A DNA stretch of 64,000 nucleotides from Theropithecus gelada (taxonomy: Eukaryota; Chordata; Mammalia; Primates; Cercopithecidae), in the NCBI RefSeq assembly GCF_003255815.1, contig NC_037668.1, forward strand, positions 17,137,611 to 17,201,610, in the 5' to 3' direction. Below, piece by piece: positions 21,026 to 30,662 of the stretch (positions are counted from its first letter, which is position 1; every line of letters starts with the position of its first letter). The translations under genes were made by a program, and so were the position numbers. The notes under the pieces are model-generated. The model was not told the DNA's origin and ran no database searches. It worked only from the letters and a program-made list of their open reading frames with translations.

Positions 21026-21253
21026 CCAATCGCCTTCTCCCGTAACAACCAATCCTTCCGCGGGCTGCCCCTGAGCGACGTGGCTGCTGCTAGCCACTGC
21101 CCAATTACCCGGATGGAATCCAAAGCAGGCCCACCCTGTCAGCCAATAAGATCCAGGAAAAGCAGATGTTGTTAATTGAGACCGCACCTGCTGAGAATTA
21201 AACAGCCAATTACAAGCTTCCCGGAGACCTCGCAGACCACCTCTAAGGCCAAT
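21026..21253 (+). promoter_or_regulatory. Array of six CCAAT boxes (NF-Y sites)
   Basis: CCAAT at 21026, 21049, 21101, 21143, 21206 and 21249, all on the plus strand (ATTGG relative to TDRKH). Three share the longer form CCAATTAC. NF-Y binding is inferred from the motif. Confidence 0.75.
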
Positions 21254-21439
21254 TACCGAAGAGTTTTCTATCTTCTAACCCTCGGGGGAAAATCGGCGCT
21301 CATGCTGCTGGGACCTAGGCGTGAGAGCGTTGAATCATGCGTGTCACCGTTCGCACAAAATTGGTGTCTTTGTACAAAGACAGTGCCACAACACAACTCA
21401 GTGACCATCGGGAGAGCAGCCTCATGATGGGCGATGCTC

Positions 21440-21695
21440 TATTAGTTGTTTCTCTTGCGATATTTTGCGTAGATCAGTCTGGCTCCGCGTATGGCGACGA
21501 GTACTCAAGAGACACAGAAAACGTTTTCTTTTTGGAAAACATGAAATAGGCTTTGTAGATGGAGAGGAGGTGAAGGGACAAGCGGTGCGCCGCAGAGAGC
21601 GAGGACCCACTCTTCTATTCCTCTGCGGAGGCACGGACACAAGGTGTGGCCCGAAACAGCGGCAGGAGAGTGAGACCCGAGCTCCGACCGCAGTG
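21440..21695 (+). ncRNA. Candidate first exon of a divergent non-coding transcript
   Basis: Plus strand of the CpG island, ending at a good donor (GCAGTG|GTAAGG). Human has an annotated antisense RNA (TDRKH-AS1) diverging from TDRKH. Only position and donor support this; the start is arbitrary. Confidence 0.25.
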
Positions 21696-22149
21696 GTAAG
21701 GGGGCAGGGGACCGTAGGGGCGCCAGGGGCCCACCCTTCCCTGGGGATTCGAGGAAACGAGTCGAGGCGACAGCGTGAAGGCCTACGCCGCGGGGTGGCG
21801 GGGGGCGTTTCTGTGGGAGCGAGGAAGGGAGCGGGTCTCTGCAGGCGGAAGTTTGCTTTGGAAGATTTTATTCCAGACGCTATCCTGGTCCCTGGACCGT
21901 TAGGAACGGTTGGGTCCTGCTACCGCCTCCGCACGGCAGGGAGCCTCGCGAGCCCAACCCTGCGCCCTACGCGGTCCACCCTGTCCCCGCCCCGCGCTAG
22001 GGGCTCACCCTGGGGACAGCTGTCGGGTGCTCCTGGTCATTGGGGGATCTTCCGCACTAGCTTCCATCACAATACCTGGCAGGTGATGAGCAATTAACGT
22101 TTGCTGAAAGAACGCAAGGTTGTATCTTTTGTCAATTAGGGAGATGCCT

Positions 22150-23040
22150 TTGGGCTTCAGGTTTTGCTTTCTATTAATATAAAAATGTGTATGCATTTTG
22201 AATAAGTAATGCATTTACATTCCACAAAATTCAGAAAAAACAAGGTTATTATAGTGAATAAATCTTCTTTCCTTCAAGGCAACCAGGGTTACCAGTCTCT
22301 TGTGAAAATTTTCACAAGATATTCTATAGTTAATGTGTGTATATGTGTAATATATACAGTGTATATATATACACACATATATTTTGTTTAACCCAGTTAA
22401 TAACATACGCACTATTTTGCAACTTTCTTTGATACAGTCTGGAAATCTTTCCGTAGCAGCATATACGTATCTGCCTCATAGTGATAGTTTCGGAGTGTGC
22501 CTGAGGGACATATGAAGGTATATTTAACCAGTCCTTTAACATTTTATTGATATGCAAGGATACTTCATTTCCTTCTTGCATATCTGTATGATAAATACTT
22601 AGAAATGCAAGTGCCAAGTTAAAGAAGTGTGTGCATTGTTTTTTCATTTGGATAGATAAAATTTTGCAAATTCCCTTCCTCCCACACAGATTTTTATAAT
22701 TTTCATCCCACCAGCAATTTTTGAAAATGATTTTAGTTAGTATTACCAAATTGCCTTCCCTGGAAATTTTACCAATTTTGTCTCCCATCAGCAATGTATG
22801 AAAAGAACCTGTTTGATAGCACACTGGTGCTGTTAAACTTCTTGATTTTTGACAATCTGATCATGTAAATGCTATCTCATTGCAAGATAAAATTTCATTG
22901 CTCTTATAAGTAAAGTTGAGCATCTTTTAATATAGTTACATGGCAATTTTTTGGTAAATTCTGTTTTTCTATTCTGTTCATATTTTTATTGGTTATAGGG
23001 TCATTTCTTAATACTTGCTGTTTGTATATAAGTTAAAAGT
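22150..23040 (+). mobile_element. Old L1-type LINE 3' region
   Basis: A/T-rich sequence with CATCCCACCAGCAATTTTTG, TCCCATCAGCAATGTATGA and TTCTTGATTTTTGACAATCT, resembling the 3' UTR of old L1M families. Confidence 0.55.
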
Positions 23041-23048
23041 ATTTTCCC

Positions 23049-23340
23049 GGCCAGGTGCGGTGGCGCACGCCTGTAATCCCAGCACTTTGGGAGGCTGAGG
23101 CAGGCTGATCACTTGAGGTCAGGAGTTCGAGAACAGCCTGGCCAACATGGTGAAACCAGGTCTTTACTAAAAACACAAAACTTAGCCTGTTGTGGTGGCA
23201 AGCGCCTGCAATCCCAGCTACTTGGGAGGCTGAGGCAGGAAAATTGCTTGAACTGGGGAGGTGGCGGTTGCAGTGAGCTGAGATTGCCACTGCACTCCAA
23301 GCTGGGTGACAGAGCGAGACTCCCTCTCAAAAAAAAAAAA
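23049..23340 (+). mobile_element. Alu element, sense
   Basis: GGCCAGGTGCGGTGGCGCAC to a CTCTCAAAAAA tail. Confidence 0.93.
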
Positions 23341-23433
23341 GTCCCTTTTCCCAGTTTGTTCTATGTATACTGTTTATACATATAACAAGTATTTTCCGTT
23401 TTCCCAGTTTGTTCTATGTATATTGTATATTTT

Positions 23434-23525
23434 GAGGCTGGTTTCCAACTCCCGACCTCAGGTGATCAGCCTGCCTTGGCCTCCCAAAGTGCTAGGATTA
23501 GAGGCCTGAGCCCCTGCCCTTAGCC
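23434..23525 (-). mobile_element. Alu right-end fragment, antisense
   Basis: GAGGCTGGTTTCCAACTCC to GCCTGAGCCCCTGCC. Confidence 0.7.
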
Positions 23526-23609
23526 TGTTTATGATTATTCTCTGCAAAATTTAAAAATTTTTATGTAATTGAATTTATCAGTATTTTATTTGATAATTTC
23601 TGGGTTTGT

Positions 23610-23904
23610 TTCTTTCTTTTTTTGAGACAGAGTCTCATTCTGTTACCCAGGCCAGGGTACAGTGGCGTGATCTCAGCCCACTGTAACCTCTGCTTCCCAG
23701 GTTCAAGAGATTCTTGTGCGTCAGCCTCCTCAGTAGCTGGGATTACAGGCGTGTACCACCACACCTGGGTAATTTTTATATTTCTAGCAGACTCAGCGTT
23801 TTGCTATGTTGGCCAGACTGGTCTCAAACTCCTGGCCTCAAGTGATCCACCCGCCTTGGCCTCCCAAAGTGTTGGGATTACAGGCGTGAGCCACTGTGCC
23901 TGGC
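23610..23904 (-). mobile_element. Alu element, antisense
   Basis: T-rich start, GAGACAGAGTCTCATTCTG through GCCACTGTGCCTGGCC. Confidence 0.93.
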
Positions 23905-24099
23905 CAACTTCTGTGTTTCATATAATTTTTAGAAAAGTCTCCCACTACTTAAGATTATTCTTAAAGGTCCTATGTTTTTTGAAAAGTACTTTGATAGTGT
24001 CTTTGTATATGTAAATATTTGATTCACCTGGAATTTATTTTGGTGTAAAGGTGTGAGATAGAGATCCAACTTGGTTCTGTTTTTTCCAAATCCTTCTTA

Positions 24100-24870
24100 T
24101 TGAATAACCCATGTTTTCTCGATTGTTTTTGAACGCTACCTTTATAATACCACATTGCCATATGTATTTGGGTCTGTTTCTGGATTTTTTTCATTTTGTT
24201 CCATTGATCATTTAAAAATTTTTTAAATTGTGTACATTATGTTTTTTTTACCACAATTTAAAAAATTAATTTACAATATACATACAGAAAAATGCACAAA
24301 TGACAAGTATATATCTTGATGAATTTTCACAAATGGAATACATTTGTGTAAACAGCAGCAGATCAAGAAACAGAACATTACTAGTGCCCCAGAAGCCACT
24401 TGTGTGTTCCCTCGCAGTCACTGCTCTTCTCAAGGACAACCACTCTTCTGACTCCTGATATCATAAACTAATTTTGCCTGTTCTTGCTTTTTATGTAAAG
24501 AGAATCAGAGTATGTATTCTTTTGTGTCTGGCTTCCTTTATTCAAATTATTTATGTGAGATTCAGTCATATTGTGTATAGTTTTAGTCCCTTCATTCTGA
24601 CTACTGTGTAGTATAATATTGTGGGGCTATATTGAACCATAATTTACTTTTCTATTCTGTTATTGTTATTTTGACTGGAATCACATATTTTTAGATTATA
24701 TAAAGGAGAATGTATGATATAGAGTCTTCCTATACATTTAAGTCATTGGCGCCCCATCAGTAGAATTTTAGTTTTCATTATGTAGAATTTACATACTTCT
24801 TGTTAAAATTATTCCTAGGTATTTGAGTGCCTTGATTGCCATAGCTATTTTTACTTTAAAAAGGACAAAA
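24100..24870 (+). mobile_element. Old L1-type LINE fragment
   Basis: CAAGAAACAGAACATTACTA, GTGCCCCAGAAGCCACTTGT and TGTGTCTGGCTTCCTTTATT match the kind of sequence found in old L1 3' regions. Confidence 0.55.
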
Positions 24871-25040
24871 TGGTAGTTCAAATCCAAGGAAGAATGTGTC
24901 CAGTGTTTATATAAAAATACAGGCCTACTTTATGGGTCCATCTTCTTCTAGCTCCAGTGAAGGTGGGATGGGCAAAAAGAGGAAATGAAGTCTGAAAAAG
25001 GGGTTACAGTTTATAGATAAACCACAAGAGGAATTTATTT

Positions 25041-25317
25041 CTTTTTAAAGACAGAGTCTTGCTCTGTTGCCCAGGCTTGAGGCAATGGCATGGTCTCTAC
25101 TCATGCAACCTCCACCTCCCAGGCTCAAGCGATCCTCCTGCCTCAGCCTCCCAAGTAGCTGAGACTACAGACATGCACCACCACGCCTGGCTAACTTTTG
25201 TCTTAGTAGAGATGGGGTTTCACCATGTTGCCCAGGCTGGTCTGAGATTCCTGGGCTGAAGTGATCCACTTGCCTCAGCATCCCAAAGTGCTGGGATTAC
25301 AGGTGTGAGCCACCGTG
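25041..25317 (-). mobile_element. Alu element, antisense, abutting a hairpin
   Basis: AAAGACAGAGTCTTGCTCTG to GTGAGCCACCGTG; the sequence then switches without a gap into a perfect inverted repeat. Confidence 0.9.
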
Positions 25318-25364
25318 ATCTTATTTTTAAATAAGATTTATTTTATCTTATTTAAAAATAAGAT
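25318..25364. repeat. Perfect 20-bp inverted repeat with 7-nt loop
   Basis: Arm 1 ATCTTATTTTTAAATAAGAT at 25318-25337, loop TTATTTT, arm 2 at 25345-25364 is the exact reverse complement. Each arm is itself close to palindromic. Confidence 0.95.
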
Positions 25365-26414
25365 TGAATTCTAACTTGCTGGGTAGGGAGGTTGGGGAGC
25401 AGAAGAAATAACTTTGAGTGAGCTGATGCCAAACTCACCCTCAAGTCACTGTACATTTGGGATTTGTCATCTCATTTCTCCTCTCAGATCCCAAATCAGG
25501 ATTGAAAGATTGAATTGTGAGATGCTGGGATTGAGTGAACTGAAATTTCTTTATTCTCATCTCCAGTCCTAAGAGTCTATTCTCTTTCCCTGAAGGGTGT
25601 TCTGAACAGGCTATGGGAGGCATTAGGTGGAGTGAGTTAAGATAAGGTCTGGGTTGCCCAGAGGGTTCAGTGAGCAGGTGTTCCCTTTAATAAACTGAAG
25701 CAGGAAAGTAGATCTTAGCTAGGGATCTGGGCAGTGAGGGGGGCTCTGAAATACAAGGAGCCTGGCTCCAGAGCCTTGGCTGCCCACAGAGTTCCCTCCC
25801 TGTACAACATACGAATGATCCATTCAAGTGCCATTCAGCTATTTGAGTCTGAAAAACAGCACTCATCTCTCCTGTTGCCCATCGTAGGAGTCACCCCCCT
25901 CCTCCCCACTTAAGCCTCTTAACCACAGTGACTGGGAGCATGAGCCTCAGTGTCCTCACTTACGCTGGTGCTACTATTCCATCTTTAGACCGGATTGAAT
26001 TGTGGCAGATGCCCTAGGAGAGAATTCTCCTCAGCCTCTCTGACCACCACTACCCAGCTGTATCTTCCTACTTAATTCCCCTTATGAAGCAATTTGGAGG
26101 AACAGGACCCAGGAGTCCCTGGGTTCAGATGCTTTCCAGTCTGAGTCACCACCGTACTGACTTCTTACAGCAAGAGTTCCACCCAAAGTCTCCCTGAGAT
26201 GGGTGCTGGTGGGAGAAGGGGACAGGGGTGGAGAGAATGCTGGAGCATTTTTGTGTGTTTTCTTGCTGGGCTCATTCTAATACCTGCTCTTACCTGTGCT
26301 AACATCCACTTTGAACTGTAGTCCTTCTCAGCCTTTTCTCTTTGCCTCTAATGGACCCTGGGGAGCAAAGGTGGCCTGAGGCCTCAGAGTTTCCCCTGCA
26401 ACCTGTGGCTTCTT

Positions 26415-26560
26415 ATAGCAGAATTTCTTAACCTATATTCTGTGGAGTCTGTGATAGCTTCAGAATAACTGGACAATTTACAAACATTTTTGTTCATAGC
26501 TTACATCAGGAATTCTCAGAGGGGTCTGTGACTCAAAAAAGTTGAGGATCATTGCTTAGC
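26415..26560 (+). mobile_element. Old DNA-transposon-like (hAT/MER) fragment
   Basis: TTCTTAACCTATATTCTGTG, then AATTCTCAGAGGGGTCTGTG and ACTCAAAAAAGTTGAGGATC: the ends look like the inverted 'AAGAACC' type termini of a MER element. Family not assigned. Confidence 0.4.
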
Positions 26561-27252
26561 TGGGCTCTCATCTCCTGAATCAGGGATCCAGCACAGCACA
26601 GGAAATAGAAATCGGAAATAGAGAAAGATTGTATCGGGGACCGAAATGTGGAGTGCTGAGATGGTGCCACAGGATCTTTGGGTCCAGAGTTCTCGCTCAG
26701 CTTAGGTGAGACCATGTCTGAGATGGAAGAGAGAGGGGTGGAAGGAGGGCAGGATGGAATACCCTCAGAAAGGTTCTGTCAAGCAGGGATGGGCGGAAAG
26801 TAGGCAGAGTCAAATTCTTCTCCAATCTGAAATAGCTCACAGATTGTTCCACCAATCTGTGCAACCTCTCTCTAACCTCGGAGGTTGTTGAGGTTAGAAC
26901 CCAGAAAAGAACTAGGAAATCTGAAGCCTCCATTTCAGAGAATCCTTTGCTGGAAGCCAGGCATTTCACTGCAGTCCATTTGCTCCCTGGAATTTCTGCT
27001 CCTTTCTACCAGTCCCTGAGGCAGAGGCTGTAAGGACATTCGGAGAGAGGAAAGAGTGAAAACAAAGAAAAACCCCAACCTCCTGAATCAGGTGCATTTG
27101 AGTTAATGAAGAAGGTGAGGACCAATAACTGAGCCCAGTCCCCCCTGAAAGTTCAGAGTGGATGGGTTGGAAAATTTCCCCTTTCTTACAGGTCATGTCC
27201 TGCAACTGAAAGGCCCTGGGAGAGAGAGCCGTGAGGGCGTGGCAGTGAGGAT

Positions 27253-27465
27253 GGCAGTGTGGTGGAAAGGGGGAGTTTTCAGTCAGACAGCTGTGAGCTC
27301 AAATAGCTAGGTACTATTTACTAACTAGCTTTGCGCACTTTACTCTATTTGACCTTTAGTTTCATCAGCTAAGATGCCTCCCTACTTTATAGGGTTGATG
27401 TAAGGATTAAATAAGAAAATATATATAAAGCCACTGACATAGAATAGGCCCTCAATAAATGCAGT
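27253..27465 (+). mobile_element. MIR SINE
   Basis: TGTGGTGGAAAGGGGGAGTT, TGAGCTCAAATAGC, AGGGTTGATGTAAGGATTAA and ATAGGCCCTCAATAAATG follow the MIR order. Confidence 0.7.
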
Positions 27466-27929
27466 TCTTCTCTTTGAACTGCTGTCCCGCCCTGGGCAGA
27501 ACCTCCATTAGATTGTCCCCATGGTGTGGCACCATACATCCCTGCACATGGTCCACAAAACTTCTGCACACAACACCCACTCATGTCCTTGGCTGCATTT
27601 GCACACTCATCAGCACACACACAGCAGCCTGTGCTGTCACAGCTGAGCTGAGGGCAGTCTTCCCAACAGGTAAGATGAGGGACTGGCATGCTAACGCTTG
27701 GACAAGCTGTGGAAGTACTCATCATAGTAAGCTTGTTACATGAATGTGCTTCACCCCTCAAAAGTATTCTGGAAAAGCTGTGAAAGGAGACAAAGGGGCT
27801 GTGGTGGGACTAACTCCATAGGCATTTCCTTGAGATTAAATGTGTTTCTTGAGGGATACTTTGTCCACCCACCACTGCCAAGGAGACCTTAGTCTATGCC
27901 CCAGGTCGTGATGTCTGAAGCTTTGCTGT

Positions 27930-28432
27930 CCAATATGGTAGCCATTGGCCACATGTGGCTATTGAATGCTTGTAAAGGTAGGTGGTACAGCTGAGGAATG
28001 GAATTTTAAATTTATTTAATTTTAATTTAAAATTTAAAACATATTTGATTCAGTTATCAGAAAATGTTTTATGTTTGGAAAAACTTAGATGTGTGAATCT
28101 ACTTTCTCAACAGTGACCTGTATGAAATCTAAATATGGATTTTTCTGGTGAAAATTTAGTAACTGAATTGCAATGTTGAGATGTACTATAAGTGTAAAAA
28201 ATACATGGATTTTAAAGACCTAATAGGAAAAAATGTTAAATATTTTATGATTGATTTTTGTATTGATAATATATTGAAATGATAATAGTTTGGGTATATT
28301 GTGTTAAATAAAATAAGTATTAAAATTAAATGTATCTGTTTCATTTTGATTTTTTAATGTAGTAGCTACTAGAAAATTTGAAATTACATATGTGACTTAG
28401 ATTCTACGTCTGTTGGGTAGCTCTGTTCTGGA
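27930..28432. repeat. Old A/T-rich interspersed repeat, family not assigned
   Basis: Starts CTGTCCAATATGGTAGCC with CCACATGTGGCTATTGAATG and ends TTGGGTAGCTCTGTTCTGG. The start is a recurrent motif of old mammalian repeats. The middle is an A/T-rich, near-palindromic tract (28008-28040). Confidence 0.45.
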
Positions 28433-29949
28433 GTCTTTGAGACTTCAGAGACTTTGGGCAGCAGCATGTCCCAGCGCCAGACAGTCATCTGTTCCCCACT
28501 GCGTCAGGGGCTTCCCAGAGAAGATTTCTCTGAACAGCGTTGCTGCTTCCGCATTGCAGAGAGGGCAACTAGAGTGAGAACCTTCAGCATCTGACTCCCA
28601 AGTCCCAACCTAATAAGCTGCTGGTGGAAGGTTATGGAAAGGAGGGGGAGGGCTGTGCCCCAGGAAATCTATCTGGTACATTATACACTAAAGAAGGGGA
28701 AGTTGCTGGGATGCTAATTGAGTTGTGTGTGCATGGTGGGTGGGAGGTTGCAGGCTCAGGGAAACTCATTTCTCAAGCAGGTCAGTTTCTCCAGCCTCAC
28801 TCTCCTGTCTGCCTGGTTCTCACATTCACCTCTGGTCCTACCCCCATATTCCTATCTCTGCCCCACTAAAGAGCGGCCTGCCTGTGAAGTCCAGTTTCAC
28901 CTCCTCAGTGGTGCTGAGTGTCTCACCTGTCAGGCAGTTTGAGCTGGGAATCTTCTAATGAGTGGAGTCTCCTCAGAGCAAGGACAACAGCAGCAGGAAT
29001 CAACTAGAAAGCTCACAATGCTTGCATCTGGTTTGGTGTAGTGGTGGGTGGGAGGAAACTAAGGACGCTGGGCAGATGCTGCTGCGGAGAAAGGCTCCCT
29101 GGGGCCACGTGATTCTTCCCTTCTCAGTCCCTCCTCCCACTCCTCTCCTCTCCCTGTCACTCCTCCCTTCCAGTCATGCTGAGGCCGTTGCTCTGTACCT
29201 TGAGCTTCCAGCATCTCTACTTCTTTTTGGGCTCTGCTTTGCCCTCTATTTGAAGCACAGTCAGTGGTACTCAGCAGTTTCACCTCCCACTCCACCTCCC
29301 CATCTGGGGGTCTCTGTAAATCAGTGACCTCTACCCGGAGACAGCTTCCCACTGGGGCTACACTAATCACAGAACCAGAGGAAGCTGCAGAAGGATGGTG
29401 GAAATTAACTAGGCAGGCAGTTACTGCTGCTCCCCCTTCCCTCCACTTCTCACTACGGCCTGCTGTGCCCTCCTCCCTGTTCCTCCAAGCCTAGTCTCTG
29501 CAGTGTCCTGGGTCTCTCTCCTTTGACAACTGCGGATTCTTGCGTTTGTTAGTCATTATCTTGGAGTTCTGACTTTTCCCCAAGGGCACTAGGGATCTGT
29601 GACACAAAAATGATGGGAGCTGCCATGGAGAAATGGGAAAGAGGGGCAGCAGCTGGGTGTCTCAGGTGGAATTTCTATGTAGGGAACCCCTGGAAGGTGG
29701 AGGATCGCTCCTTCTCCAGTTCCAGAGATGGGGAGTGAAAAGGAAAGGATTGAGGCTGAAACCAGGGCTAGGAGTGCTGATCCCTCCAGGCATGGGGGTG
29801 GGGGTGTAGGGGGGTGAGGAGAGTGGAGGTGGGAGGGGCACTCCTTACCCTGTTTGTCAGGCAGGTTAGATGGAGGCAAGGCCATTGGGACACATGATCA
29901 ATGGGCAAGCAGAAAGAGAAGGAGTGGGGAGATATAACAGAAATGAGGG

Positions 29950-30662
29950 TAGGAAATAGACTGAAATAAAGAAAACTCCAGATATGACATTTAGCTTTGG
30001 CTGCTACTGTTGTGGCCCTTTGGCAGCAGGTTTAATGATCTGGCAGACAGAGGAAGGTGGTAGAGGCTCATGCAAACACAGTGCAGTGTGTGGTCTGTCC
30101 TCCCCATCCCACACTCTGTCCCCATCCTCTTCTCTGTGGCTTGAGGGTCCTTTGCTCTTAATCCTGTACCTAGGGACAGGGTTGGGGTGGGGAGCAGAAA
30201 AGAAAGGGACTCTGCCAGGTTGACAAACAGAGACTCCAAGGAGCAAGTGGCACTTCCCAGCCCCACCTCTGAAATAATCTTATAGCTGTGGTTGGCAATT
30301 GGTTATTAAAGGATATAGGCGTGTGTGAAGAAAGCCTAGTGGTTAAACTAGCTGACTAGAGCTTTATGTTTCCTGTTTTGTGTGTGGAGGGGACGAAGGG
30401 AGGGCTGGACTAACGACGGGGTCTGTATCTGCAGCTCCCTGGGACCCTCAGAGAAGAAATGACAATGCTATCGTCAGACTGGAAAAGCTCAGGAGGCAGA
30501 CTCTCTGGCAGGAGGCATCGCTAGTTGCTGGCACAACGCAGACGGGAGGTGCGGGAGAGCGGTGCTGCTCAGGACCAGGTTCTGGTTCAAGCAGCCTTGG
30601 TTCTGTCTTCCCCTTTGGTATCTGAAGCGGACTTGGTGGGTTCCCCACTGGGGAAGGAAAGG
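29950..30662 (-). other. LINGO4: LINGO4 3' UTR region (extent uncertain)
   Basis: Sequence downstream of the LINGO4 stop. No canonical AATAAA was found on the minus strand here, so the end is not placed; the limit given is only a guess from the family's usual transcript size. Confidence 0.3.

Larger units (their letters stand above)
20600..22020. promoter_or_regulatory. CpG island and probable bidirectional promoter at the TDRKH 5' end
   Basis: C/G-rich, CpG-dense DNA, unlike everything else in the window. On the minus strand a donor-like GCAGCG|GTAAAG at 20851/20850 could end the TDRKH non-coding exon 1; another candidate is CTGGG|GTGAGG near 20890. On the plus strand GCAGTG|GTAAGG near 21695 could end the first exon of a divergent transcript. 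Six CCAAT boxes lie between the two. A TSS near 20950 for TDRKH is inferred. Confidence 0.7.
21700..30662. other. Intergenic region between the TDRKH promoter and LINGO4
   Basis: No gene is supported. It contains L1-type fragments (22.15-23.04, 24.1-24.87 kb), Alus, a perfect hairpin at 25.3 kb, a MIR at 27.3 kb and an A/T-rich old repeat near 27.93-28.43 kb. Positions 25.4-26.4, 26.6-27.2 and 28.45-30.6 kb look like unique sequence; the part close to 30.6 kb should include the LINGO4 3' UTR. Confidence 0.6.

Noticed and set aside
21465..22097. 210-codon plus-strand ORF in the CpG island
   Set aside because: High CpG content removes stops; no domain recognised, and a strong donor falls inside it. 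More likely part of a non-coding transcript.
27387..27761. Cysteine-rich 124-codon minus-strand ORF
   Set aside because: No splice context or recognised family, and overlaps a MIR end; cysteines arise from repeated TGC/ACA-type sequence.
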